The notes beneath the pieces are model-generated. The model was given only the letters and a program-made list of their open reading frames with translations. It was not told where the DNA came from and ran no database searches. Position numbers and translations under genes: made by a program. From Pseudomonadota bacterium (GTDB taxonomy: Bacteria > Pseudomonadota > Gammaproteobacteria > Burkholderiales > Ferrovaceae), in NCBI GenBank assembly GCA_021805725.1, contig JAJZEH010000060.1, forward strand, positions 1 to 42,376: a DNA stretch of 42,376 bases, read 5' to 3'. The stretch's first letter is position 1. Every line of letters starts with the position of its first letter. This document shows, piece by piece, positions 19,201 through 25,362 of the stretch.

Positions 19201-20468
19201 TGGACCAGGCAGAACGGATCATGCACACAGAATTGTTGCGCTTCATCACCTGCGGCTCGGTGGACGACGGCAAGAGCACCGTCATCGGCCGCCTGCTGTT
19301 TGACAGCAAGGCCATCTTCGACGACCAGCTCGCCGCCATCACCGCCACTTCCAGGCGGCGCGGGTTGACCGAGGCCGACCTGGCCCTGCTCACCGACGGG
19401 CTGCAGGCCGAGCGCGAGCAGGGCATCACCATCGACGTGGCCTACCGCTATTTCAGCACTCCTGCCCGCCGCTTCATTATTGCGGACACGCCGGGGCACG
19501 AGCAGTACACGCGCAACATGGTCACCGGCGCCAGCACGGCCGATCTTGCCATCATCCTGATGGATGCGCGCAAGGGTATGCTGCCGCAGACCCGGCGCCA
19601 TGCGCACCTGGTGCGCTTGCTGGGCATTCGTCGGGTGGTGCTGGCCATCAACAAAATGGATCTGGTGGAATACGATCGCGCCACCTTCGAGCGCCTGCGC
19701 GATGAGTTTCTGGCCTTTGCCGCTCCCCTGGAATTCGATGCCGTGATTCCGGTGCCCATGAGTGCGCTGCATGGCGACATGGTGGTGGAGCGCGGTACCG
19801 GGTTGCGCTGGTATCTGGGAAAGACCCTGCTACAGGTGCTGGAGAGCGTGCCGGTGGACGAGGAGGTGGTCCATGCCCCGCTGCGTTTTCCGGTACAGCT
19901 GGTGCAACGCTTGCGCGCCGGGACGGCAGACGAGCGGCGGGCGTACCTGGGGCGCATCGAGTCGGGCACGCTGGCCGTGGGCGACGAAGTCGTGGTCCTG
20001 CCTGCCGGCATCACCAGCACTGTCTCGACCATCCTGACCTACGACGGCCCCTTGCAGGATGCCCGGGCCGGGCAGTCGGTGTCGCTGACGCTTATGGACG
20101 AGGTGGACATTTCGCGCGGCGACATGATCGCAAGCCGTGCCGCACCGCCGCGCTGCGAGAAATCCTTTGATGCGCTGATGTGCTGGTTTTCGGCAACGCC
20201 GCTCGACCCTGCCCGGCGGGTGCTGATCCGACACGGTACGCGTACGGTGCAGGGCAAGGTGGGCGCTGTGGAATACAAACTGGACGTGAACACTTCGGCG
20301 CAGGTGCCGGCTCCCACCCATGTGTCCATGAACGACATCGTCAAGGCCAACTTCAGGGTCCAGCAACCCATGGCCTGCGACAGTTATGCCGCCAATCGGC
20401 CCAACGGCAGCTTCATCCTGATCGACGAGGTCAGCAACGACACGATTGCCGCCGGGATGATCCTTTAG
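19200..20468 (+). CDS. cysN: Sulfate adenylyltransferase GTPase subunit
   Basis: The GTPase that drives APS synthesis by CysD. The 422 residues have the P-loop GSVDDGKST (19-27), EQGITIDVAYR, DTPGHEQYTRNM, NKMD and EF-Tu-like beta-barrel domains. There is no C-terminal APS kinase (CysC) domain, so this is not the fused CysNC. That agrees with the APS-type reductase encoded upstream. ATG 19200 is chosen; the TTG one codon before it is less likely. It is the last gene of the operon and is followed by two hairpins. Confidence 0.95.
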   Translation: MDQAERIMHTELLRFITCGSVDDGKSTVIGRLLFDSKAIFDDQLAAITATSRRRGLTEADLALLTDGLQAEREQGITIDVAYRYFSTPARRFIIADTPGHEQYTRNMVTGASTADLAIILMDARKGMLPQTRRHAHLVRLLGIRRVVLAINKMDLVEYDRATFERLRDEFLAFAAPLEFDAVIPVPMSALHGDMVVERGTGLRWYLGKTLLQVLESVPVDEEVVHAPLRFPVQLVQRLRAGTADERRAYLGRIESGTLAVGDEVVVLPAGITSTVSTILTYDGPLQDARAGQSVSLTLMDEVDISRGDMIASRAAPPRCEKSFDALMCWFSATPLDPARRVLIRHGTRTVQGKVGAVEYKLDVNTSAQVPAPTHVSMNDIVKANFRVQQPMACDSYAANRPNGSFILIDEVSNDTIAAGMIL

Positions 20469-20473
20469 GGAAG

Positions 20474-20508
20474 ACGGGGACAGACCTCCTTCGGAGGTCT
20501 GTCCCCGT
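20474..20508. repeat. Palindromic GGGGACAGACC element after cysN
   Basis: Perfect 16-bp arms (20474-20489 and 20493-20508) surround a TTC loop, starting 5 bp after the cysN stop. Each arm contains GGGGACAGACCTCC. There is no T-run directly after it; the next hairpin supplies that. Confidence 0.88.
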
Positions 20509-20523
20509 TGGGTCGGGCCCAAT

Positions 20524-20552
20524 AAAAAACCCCGGGGATGCCGGGGTTTTTT
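20524..20552. terminator. Bidirectional intrinsic terminator between cysN and rpmG
   Basis: A 12-bp stem of A6-CCCCGG and CCGGGG-T6 with a 5-base loop. The T6 tract on each strand lets it stop transcription both from cysN (plus) and from rpmB-rpmG (minus). Confidence 0.88.
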
Positions 20553-20579
20553 GGGACCTGCCTCAGGACGCCAACCAAG

Positions 20580-20735
20580 TTACTTGATCTTGGCTTCCTT
20601 GTAGGGCACGTGCTTGCGAGCGACGGGGTCAAACTTCTTGATCTCCATCTTTTCGGGCATGGTCTTTTTGTTCTTGGTGGTGGTGTAGAAGTGACCCGTA
20701 CCTGCGGTCGATTCCAGTTTGATCTTATCGCGCAT
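20580..20735 (-). CDS. rpmG: 50S ribosomal protein L33
   Basis: 51 residues, starting [22 protein letters not shown] and ending YKEAKIK. It is a normal L33 of the cysteine-free type, lacking the CxxC pairs, so it binds no zinc. The gene is too short for long-ORF searches but is unambiguous. ATG 20735 has AAGGAAGGA upstream. It lies 12 bp after rpmB in the usual rpmB-rpmG operon and ends 28 bp before the shared terminator. Confidence 0.97.
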   Translation of the reverse strand: MRDKIKLESTAGTGHFYTTTKNKKTMPEKMEIKKFDPVARKHVPYKEAKIK

Positions 20736-20747
20736 GATGATCCTTCC

Positions 20748-20984
20748 TTAAGCCTGAACGGCTTTTTCGCCCAGTTCGGCCAGAACGACTTCGATACCCT
20801 TTTTGTCAATCAAACGCAGGCCGGCATTGGAAACGCGCAAGCGAATCCAGCGGTTCTGGCTTTCCAGCCAAAAACGGCGGTACTGCAGGTTGGGCAAAAA
20901 GCGGCGCTTGGTTTTGTTGTTGGCGTGGGAAACATTATTGCCGACCATCGGCTTCTTCCCAGTCACCGCGCATACGCGTGCCAT
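20748..20984 (-). CDS. rpmB: 50S ribosomal protein L28
   Basis: 78 residues starting [29 protein letters not shown], the typical L28 N-terminus, with the conserved [16 protein letters not shown] segment. First gene of the rpmB-rpmG operon. The mobile element ends 81 bp upstream of its start, so the original promoter appears intact. Confidence 0.97.
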   Translation of the reverse strand: MARVCAVTGKKPMVGNNVSHANNKTKRRFLPNLQYRRFWLESQNRWIRLRVSNAGLRLIDKKGIEVVLAELGEKAVQA

Positions 20985-21018
20985 GGTGATTCTCCGTAAC
21001 GGATTAAGGTAAACAGAG

Positions 21019-21048
21019 ATTATGTCATGAAAACAGGGTTTTTCGCAA
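21019..21048 (-). promoter_or_regulatory. Candidate rpmB-rpmG promoter
   Basis: Reading on the minus strand, TTGCGA (21048-21043), an 18-bp spacer and CATAAT (21024-21019) preceded by TGA, an extended -10, lie 35 bp before rpmB. The left end of the transposon is only 17 bp beyond the -35. Confidence 0.55.
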
Positions 21049-21054
21049 GGTCTG

Positions 21055-21064
21055 CCGGGAAGGG
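21055..21064 (+). repeat. Left target-site duplication of the transposon
   Basis: CCGGGAAGGG here is repeated exactly at 24061-24070, directly outside the two terminal inverted repeats. One more shared G makes the duplication 10 or 11 bp. Confidence 0.85.
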
Positions 21065-21129
21065 GTAGTGGTTCAGTTTGAAATCGACATTAAGACGAAA
21101 GCTGATGTTGCCGTTAATAACCACGCCTC

Positions 21130-21164
21130 AATTTACATTGCCTAACTTTTGAGCAATGTAAATT
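21130..21164. repeat. 12-bp inverted repeat near the left transposon end
   Basis: Arms AATTTACATTGC (21130-21141) and GCAATGTAAATT (21153-21164) are perfect complements around an 11-base spacer. No T-run follows, so it is more like a binding site or RNA hairpin than a terminator. Confidence 0.6.
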
Positions 21165-21275
21165 TTACGCAACATCTTATTTTAAATGCTACTATTTTGA
21201 TATGCACAAAACGAACCAATAGTGTAAATTCCACTGGCCTGATAAAGTCGCAAGTTTTCGGAGTGTCTTGGCGAG

Positions 21276-21578
21276 ATGTTCGAAGATATGAGACATTCCT
21301 TTGAGTCATCCTCTGTTTTTGGGAGGTCCTACATAGGTTCTGTTTTTGCCTTGATAGGACATTTGGTCGGAACTTTTATTATCTTCATGGTGTTTTTAGG
21401 ATTGACCTGGGGGTTGTCGTTTGGGGTAAAAAAACTCAACGAAATTAATCCATTCCCAGAAAATATACTTTCCGCAATACAGCGCATTGAAGTCGGAATT
21501 TTTTGGTTTGATGTTTTGATGTGTTTTATACTTGTCATCAGCGGTGCCGTTACATTCGTAAGAGACATTAGGAGGTAA
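21276..21578 (+). CDS. Small membrane protein, transposon passenger
   Basis: 100 residues, not recognised. Two hydrophobic helices are visible: about residues 22-47 (VFALIGHLVGTFIIFMVFLG and on) and 74-93 (IFWFDVLMCFILVISGAVTF). A short hydrophilic loop lies between them and an RDIRR tail ends the protein. Start ATG 21276 has only a weak GCGAG before it; ATG 21288 is an alternative. It ends 2 bp before the next small gene, which begins after a strong ribosome binding site, so the two probably form an operon inside the transposon. Confidence 0.55.
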   Translation: MFEDMRHSFESSSVFGRSYIGSVFALIGHLVGTFIIFMVFLGLTWGLSFGVKKLNEINPFPENILSAIQRIEVGIFWFDVLMCFILVISGAVTFVRDIRR

Positions 21579-21580
21579 CC

Positions 21581-21730
21581 ATGAATAGTTATCTGCAAAA
21601 TTTTAATCGTGGTTTCATTGGTAGCTTCGTGCTTGCCGCCTCTATCATTTTTGCCGTCTATTCCACAATGGTGTCGTTTGTAAAGCATGAAGGGCCTTTT
21701 GCGTTGCGTGATTCCCATAATCATCGCTAA
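21581..21730 (+). CDS. 49-residue single-helix membrane peptide, transposon passenger
   Basis: Starts MNSYLQNFNRGFIGSFVLAA and ends SHNHR, with one clear hydrophobic helix (about residues 13-34). The ATG is preceded by AGGAGGT at six bases, a near-ideal ribosome binding site, which is the main evidence that it is translated. It follows the 100-residue membrane protein by 2 bp and converges with the transposase gene 9 bp away. No family is recognised. Its size and single helix would fit a toxin-like or accessory membrane peptide, but that is not shown. Confidence 0.55.
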   Translation: MNSYLQNFNRGFIGSFVLAASIIFAVYSTMVSFVKHEGPFALRDSHNHR

Positions 21731-21739
21731 AAATTTGCT

Positions 21740-22612
21740 CTAGGTTTTTTTGTAAGGCCCACGCTTCTTCGGTTCTTCTTCGGGAATTAGCGCCACAATA
21801 TCCGCAATGTCCCATAGTTTTTCAGTGATTCCTGCTGCCATAGCCGGGGTTACGCGCAGCGTCTTATGAATCTTGCAGAAGTTGTAGAACATGAAATACA
21901 GACTGATGGCGTGCATGTGATTTTCCAGCTTCTTGCTGAAAGCATTTGTCAGTCGGGTAAACCGGCGCATGTGCATCCGCATGGTTAGGTTCTGGCGCTC
22001 TACATAGCTGGTGGAAATATCCTTGATGCTTGGGTTGCCGGTGATGGGGCGCTTTTCCACGCCCGTACATTCAGCGGGGCTGTAGCGGCGCGAATCATCC
22101 TTGTTTTGCCTTGGCGTTCCGTAAATTTTGATGATCTGGGCGAAGTCGATGTCTGTCCCAAAGGCATCGTCCACGGCATCCACGTAAACCCCGTGCCCAT
22201 CCGTGGTCAGTTGCACACGATTTGAAAGCCGCGATGCCAAATCGGCGATGAAGGCGAACCCTTCTTCTGCCCCACGAGTACCCACATGCCAGCATGGAAT
22301 GAGTTTGGTATCGGCATCAATAGCCGTCCAGGTGTAAACATCCCCGTATCCCAAAGTGCCTTGCAACTCCTGCGGTACGTTCTTTTGCTTCATCCCGACG
22401 AATGACCAAATTTCATCGCACTCAATGCGCTTACACTTGAGGTTGCGCATAACTTCGTCCTGGTATTTGGCGCAGGCAAACCCCGCATCAGCCAGCAGCT
22501 TCAACACCGTGTTTTTAGAGACATCTGTAATGCGGGTGGCTGCGTTGATACCCATGCCCTCGCAAAGTACCGCGAGGATTTGGGTCCGTTTTTCGATGGA
22601 CAGGCGGTTCAT
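21740..22612 (-). CDS. IS1-like transposase (single ORF)
   Basis: 290 residues. An N-terminal helix-turn-helix (INAATRITDVSKNTVLKLLADAG) precedes a DDE catalytic region. Acidic residues are visible in CDEIWSFVGMKQKN, TTDGHGVYVDAV and the conserved tail STSYVERQNLTMRMHMRRFTRLTNAFSKK. This resembles IS1-family transposases encoded in one frame, without the InsA/InsB frameshift. ATG 22612 has GAGGTG upstream; a TTG four codons earlier is less likely. The C-terminus is basic (KKRGPYKKT). The gene looks intact. Confidence 0.9.
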   Translation of the reverse strand: MNRLSIEKRTQILAVLCEGMGINAATRITDVSKNTVLKLLADAGFACAKYQDEVMRNLKCKRIECDEIWSFVGMKQKNVPQELQGTLGYGDVYTWTAIDADTKLIPCWHVGTRGAEEGFAFIADLASRLSNRVQLTTDGHGVYVDAVDDAFGTDIDFAQIIKIYGTPRQNKDDSRRYSPAECTGVEKRPITGNPSIKDISTSYVERQNLTMRMHMRRFTRLTNAFSKKLENHMHAISLYFMFYNFCKIHKTLRVTPAMAAGITEKLWDIADIVALIPEEEPKKRGPYKKT

Positions 22613-22657
22613 GGCGCACCTCAAGCATCAATTCATAATGAACAGAATGCCATAGCA

Positions 22658-22721
22658 ATACCGGTATGTCAATACCAAATTGCGAAAATCACTTGCGGTA
22701 TATACCGAAATACCGCATACT
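22658..22721 (+). promoter_or_regulatory. Palindrome-rich control region between transposase and DUF5343 gene
   Basis: ATACCGGTAT (22658-22667) and CGGTATATACCG (22696-22707) are perfect palindromes sharing the half-site CGGTAT/ATACCG. A further ATACCGC follows at 22710. A possible promoter, TTGCGG (22694-22699) with 16 bp to CATACT (22716-22721), overlaps the second palindrome, as expected for repressor control. Confidence 0.45.
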
Positions 22722-22749
22722 GCGATCAGACTTCCCTACGGAGGCTATC

Positions 22750-23457
22750 ATGGCCGAAGAAAAATCTGCTGCGGTATATGTGTCATGGCAAACATTCAAG
22801 AATGCGATCGAATCGCTTGCTGAGGGCATTCCCAATCGGATCGACAGAAGCACCTTCCCTGGACTTTCTGGTGGGGTGCAAAGCCAGCTTCTGGCTGGTC
22901 TCAAGTTTTTGGGGCTCATCACGGAGGATAACAAACCCACGCCGGGGCTTCATACGCTTGCCGTACATGATGAGGAAACCAGAAAAGAAAGATTGCTGGC
23001 TCTTTTGCAAACGCGCTATTCCGAGCTATTTTCTCTTGATTTGGTGAAAACGACCCCGAATGAATTAAGTGCGCGTATGAGCGAAGCGTACAACGTCACA
23101 GGAGATACTAAGGAGAAGGCAATCCGTTTCTTTTTGTCAGCCGTCAGCTATGTTGGTACGCCCGTTTCAAGGTTGTTTAAAATTTCTGGTGTCACAACTA
23201 CATCAAATGGCGTGCGCACACGACGCCGTACGCCCGGTCGCTCAAAGCCGCCAGCCATAGCTGAACCCAAAAATCAAATTCAACCACAGGGAACATCGCG
23301 TGTTGTGTCTTTGGCAAGCGGAGGAACTCTAACGCTGGCGGCATCTCTCGATTTGTTTTCACTATCACCAGACGACAGAAAGTTTGTTTTTGAGTTAATT
23401 GACAAACTTGATGGCTACGAGAAGGAGCATTCCATCGCAAAGAAAGGTATTGAATGA
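22750..23457 (+). CDS. DUF5343 protein, transposon passenger
   Basis: 235 residues. The N-terminal 140 resemble DUF5343: YVSWQTFKNAIESLAEGIPNR in pieces, FPGLSGGVQSQLLAGLKFLGLI, then ARMSEAYNVTGDTKEKAIRFFLSA. The domain looks like a winged helix followed by helices and its function is not known. A basic linker (RTRRRTPGRSKPP) and a C-terminal helical part follow. ATG 22750 has CGGAGG five bases upstream. The open frame starts earlier, at 22666, but that stretch is the palindromic control region. An intrinsic terminator follows. It could be a DNA-binding regulator of the element, an inference only. Confidence 0.75.
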   Translation: MAEEKSAAVYVSWQTFKNAIESLAEGIPNRIDRSTFPGLSGGVQSQLLAGLKFLGLITEDNKPTPGLHTLAVHDEETRKERLLALLQTRYSELFSLDLVKTTPNELSARMSEAYNVTGDTKEKAIRFFLSAVSYVGTPVSRLFKISGVTTTSNGVRTRRRTPGRSKPPAIAEPKNQIQPQGTSRVVSLASGGTLTLAASLDLFSLSPDDRKFVFELIDKLDGYEKEHSIAKKGIE

Positions 23458-23458
23458 A

Positions 23459-23492
23459 AAAGCCCTGAGGTGTTGAAGCACCTCAGGGCTTT
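23459..23492 (+). terminator. Intrinsic terminator after DUF5343 gene
   Basis: A 14-bp perfect stem (23459-23472 and 23479-23492) with a TTGAAG loop begins 2 bp after the stop codon. It is flanked by A and T tracts. Confidence 0.8.
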
Positions 23493-23615
23493 ATGACAGG
23501 GGTGGTGAGAGCTCCCTCTGTCACCTACAGCTTGTCTTTCAGGGACACCAAAATGCTACGCTTTTTTGGGGTTGTGGGCAACTATTGCTTTCAAAACCCA
23601 CTTGGGAGAATAGCG

Positions 23616-23738
23616 ATGAGCTATTTCAAACCTAAGAGCGTATTTGTGCGTGCATACATCCGGTTCAGGTATGGCCGGATCGAAAACGTGTGTCAACACT
23701 GGCGCTCGTATCCGGGGCAATTACCGCTGTTTAGTTGA
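23616..23738 (+). CDS. 40-residue basic protein, transposon passenger
   Basis: Starts MSYFKPKSVFVRAYIRFRYG and ends PGQLPLFS. ATG 23616 has GGGAG eight bases upstream. It is rich in Arg, Tyr and Phe with a pattern VRAY-R-R-GR-E-V--HWRS that resembles a short motif I have seen in small uncharacterised bacterial proteins. No function is known. The frame is open back to 23493 (81 residues), but the part before 23616 has no ribosome binding site and no protein-like pattern. It overlaps the next gene convergently by 18 bp. Confidence 0.5.
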   Translation: MSYFKPKSVFVRAYIRFRYGRIENVCQHWRSYPGQLPLFS

Positions 23739-23996
23739 TCTCGGTTTTGCCGCGCCGGTCTTTTGGGCTGGCGCGGCATCACCCCATCTTGCACGCGCTG
23801 CCCTTGTGGCCAGCTCTACGCGTTCTTCCTCGGTGAGCGACTCCATTCGGGCCTTGCCGCCCTTCAATCCACCCTTTCGGCTATCAGCCTTCTTTCCCGC
23901 AAGCGGTTTTGGTGGCTCAACTTCTCCTATCGCCTGTTGGAACACTCCAAAGGCAACCTGGGTAAAGTCTTTGCGGGGATTCTTTTTGTCGGTCAT
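23721..23996 (-). CDS. Small basic protein with GGKARA-type motif, transposon passenger
   Basis: 91 residues starting MTDKKNPRKDFTQVAFGVFQ. The core DSRKGGLKGGKARMESLTEEER followed by ATRAARARW (quoted in pieces) is a motif found in many small proteobacterial proteins often linked to mobile DNA. The Lys/Arg-Gly-rich core suggests nucleic-acid binding, which is inference. ATG 23996 is chosen; a GTG at 24017 would add seven residues. It is the last gene of the element, ending its coding content 64 bp before the right inverted repeat's outer end. Confidence 0.7.
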   Translation of the reverse strand: MTDKKNPRKDFTQVAFGVFQQAIGEVEPPKPLAGKKADSRKGGLKGGKARMESLTEEERVELATRAARARWGDAAPAQKTGAAKPRSTKQR

Positions 23997-24060
23997 GCGA
24001 AGAACATAGCACAGCACCCGTTAGATGGCTACGGGGCTAGATTTCAAACTGAACCACTAC

Positions 24061-24070
24061 CCGGGAAGGG
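24061..24070 (+). repeat. Right target-site duplication of the transposon
   Basis: CCGGGAAGGG, identical to 21055-21064, directly follows the right inverted repeat. It runs into the left arm of the 24-bp palindrome. Confidence 0.85.
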
Positions 24071-24118
24071 GGTGATAGGGGACAGACCTCAAACTGAGGT
24101 CTGTCCCCTATCACCCCC
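24068..24118. repeat. Perfect 24-bp palindrome of the GGGGACAGACC family
   Basis: Arms 24068-24091 and 24095-24118 are perfect complements around an AAC loop. Each contains GATAGGGGACAGACCTCA. It abuts the transposon's target duplication. It could form a very stable hairpin or cruciform. Confidence 0.92.
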
Positions 24119-24134
24119 CCATCAACCGCCAATT

Positions 24135-24151
24135 TGAGGTCTGTCCCCTAT
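24135..24151 (-). repeat. Lone half-site of the GGGGACAGACC family before coaBC
   Basis: TGAGGTCTGTCCCCTAT repeats the right arm of the neighbouring palindrome in the same orientation. Its last base begins the TATAAT in front of coaBC. Confidence 0.85.
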
Positions 24152-24156
24152 ATAAT
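24151..24156 (+). promoter_or_regulatory. Candidate -10 box of coaBC
   Basis: TATAAT ends 6 bases before the coaBC ATG, which would put the transcription start at about the A of the start codon. No clear -35 is seen; TTGAGG at 24134 is too close. Confidence 0.4.
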
Positions 24157-24162
24157 CGCCCG

Positions 24163-25362
24163 ATGCTCAAGCGATACCATCGACAGATCCTGCTGGGAGT
24201 GACAGGGGGGGTGGCGGCCTACAAGGCGGCCGAGCTGACCCGCCTCCTGGTCAAGGCGCGCATGGGTGTTCAGGTGGCCATGACCGAGGCGGCCTGCGGC
24301 TTCGTCACGCCGGCCACCTTTCAGGCCTTATCCGGGCGTCCCGTGCTGACCGACCTGTGGGATCCACGCATTCCCAACCGCATGGCCCACATCGAATTGT
24401 CGCGCGAGGCGGACGCCATCCTCATTGCCCCGGCCAGCGCAGACTTCATTGCAAAAATCGCCCAGGGCACGGCGGACGACCTGCTTTCCACCACGGTGGC
24501 AGCCCGCAATTGTCCTCTCCTGGTGGCGCCCGCCATGAATCGGGAAATGTGGGACAACCCGGCCAACCAGCGCAACGTCCAGAAGCTCGAGGCGGATGGT
24601 GTGGTGCTGCTGGGGCCTGATGCGGGCGAGCAGGCCTGCGGCGAGGTGGGGCAGGGGCGCATGGTGGAACCCCAGCAGTTGCTGGAGGCCGTGCTGGCCC
24701 TATATCCCGCACCACGGCTGATGGGGCGCAAGGTGGTGGTGACTGCCGGACCCACGTTCGAAGCCATTGACCCGGTGCGAGGCATCACCAACAGCAGTTC
24801 CGGAAAAATGGGCTATGCCGTGGCTGAAGCCGCGCGCGACGAAGGGGCCGAAGTGGTGTTGGTGAGCGGCCCCACCGCGCTGTCGCCGCCGCCAGGCTGC
24901 ACGGTGCTGCCGGTGAAGAGCGCCGCCGACATGCTGGCCGCCGTCCAGTCGGCGTTGCCGGGGACAGACCTCTTCTTTGCCGTGGCCGCCGTGGCGGATT
25001 ACACGCCCGCCGAACCCGCCGCCCATAAGCTCAAAAAATCCACGGATGCGCTCACCCTGACGCTCAAGCCCACCGTGGACATCCTGGCCACCGTGGCGGC
25101 CATGCCAGGGGCCCCGTTCTGCGTGGGGTTTGCCGCCGAAAGCCAGGACCTTGCGGCCTACGCCGAAGCCAAGCGGCGCAACAAGAAAGTGCCGCTCATC
25201 GTGGGCAACCTCGCCCAACGGGCGCTGGGCAGCGATGACAACGAGATCATCCTGTTCGACGCCGAGGGCGCGCATGCCTTGCCGCCTGCGCCGAAAATCG
25301 TCCTGGCCCGCCAACTGCTGGATCACGCCATCCGGCTTGCAAACCTAAAAGGAAATGCATGA
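24163..25362 (+). CDS. coaBC: Bifunctional phosphopantothenoylcysteine decarboxylase/synthase
   Basis: Performs two steps of CoA synthesis: CoaB joins cysteine to 4'-phosphopantothenate and CoaC decarboxylates the product with FMN. In the 399 residues the CoaC half has [10 protein letters not shown], the catalytic H76 (RMAHIEL), PAMN (123-126) and C159 ([10 protein letters not shown]). The CoaB half has [23 protein letters not shown] in pieces, AVADYTP and LKK. No ribosome binding site precedes ATG 24163 and the -10 box is very near, so translation may be leaderless. The segment PGTDLF is encoded by a GGGGACAGACCTC word at 24960-24972. Confidence 0.95.
   Translation: MLKRYHRQILLGVTGGVAAYKAAELTRLLVKARMGVQVAMTEAACGFVTPATFQALSGRPVLTDLWDPRIPNRMAHIELSREADAILIAPASADFIAKIAQGTADDLLSTTVAARNCPLLVAPAMNREMWDNPANQRNVQKLEADGVVLLGPDAGEQACGEVGQGRMVEPQQLLEAVLALYPAPRLMGRKVVVTAGPTFEAIDPVRGITNSSSGKMGYAVAEAARDEGAEVVLVSGPTALSPPPGCTVLPVKSAADMLAAVQSALPGTDLFFAVAAVADYTPAEPAAHKLKKSTDALTLTLKPTVDILATVAAMPGAPFCVGFAAESQDLAAYAEAKRRNKKVPLIVGNLAQRALGSDDNEIILFDAEGAHALPPAPKIVLARQLLDHAIRLANLKGNA
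24960..24972 (+). repeat. GGGGACAGACCTC word inside coaBC
   Basis: An exact 13-base copy of the palindrome arm core, read in frame as part of PGTDLF. The protein aligns without a gap here, so it is not a simple insertion. Confidence 0.8.

Larger units (their letters stand above)
21065..24060. mobile_element. IS1-like transposon with passenger genes
   Basis: About 2,996 bp bounded by perfect 21-bp inverted repeats (21065-21085 and 24040-24060, outer end GTAGTGGTTC) and a 10-11-bp direct repeat. It carries one transposase gene on minus (21740-22612) and five other genes, and is clearly more AT-rich than its surroundings. The transposase belongs to the single-ORF IS1-related group; from memory, members related to ISMhu11 can be several kb long and carry passengers. 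The exact duplication and perfect repeats suggest recent insertion between rpmB and coaBC. The 21086-21275 stretch holds no gene, only a hairpin. Confidence 0.85.

Noticed and set aside
22666..22749. 28-residue extension of the DUF5343 protein
   Set aside because: It is encoded by the palindromic control region, and CGGAGG stands right before ATG 22750.
23493..23615. N-terminal part of an 81-residue frame ending at 23738
   Set aside because: It starts directly on the terminator stem with no ribosome binding site; the 40-residue version from 23616 has one.
21065..24060. The mobile region as a toxin-antitoxin or phage-defence island
   Set aside because: The membrane peptides and DUF5343 gene are suggestive, but no recognisable toxin, nuclease, helicase or defence domain is present.
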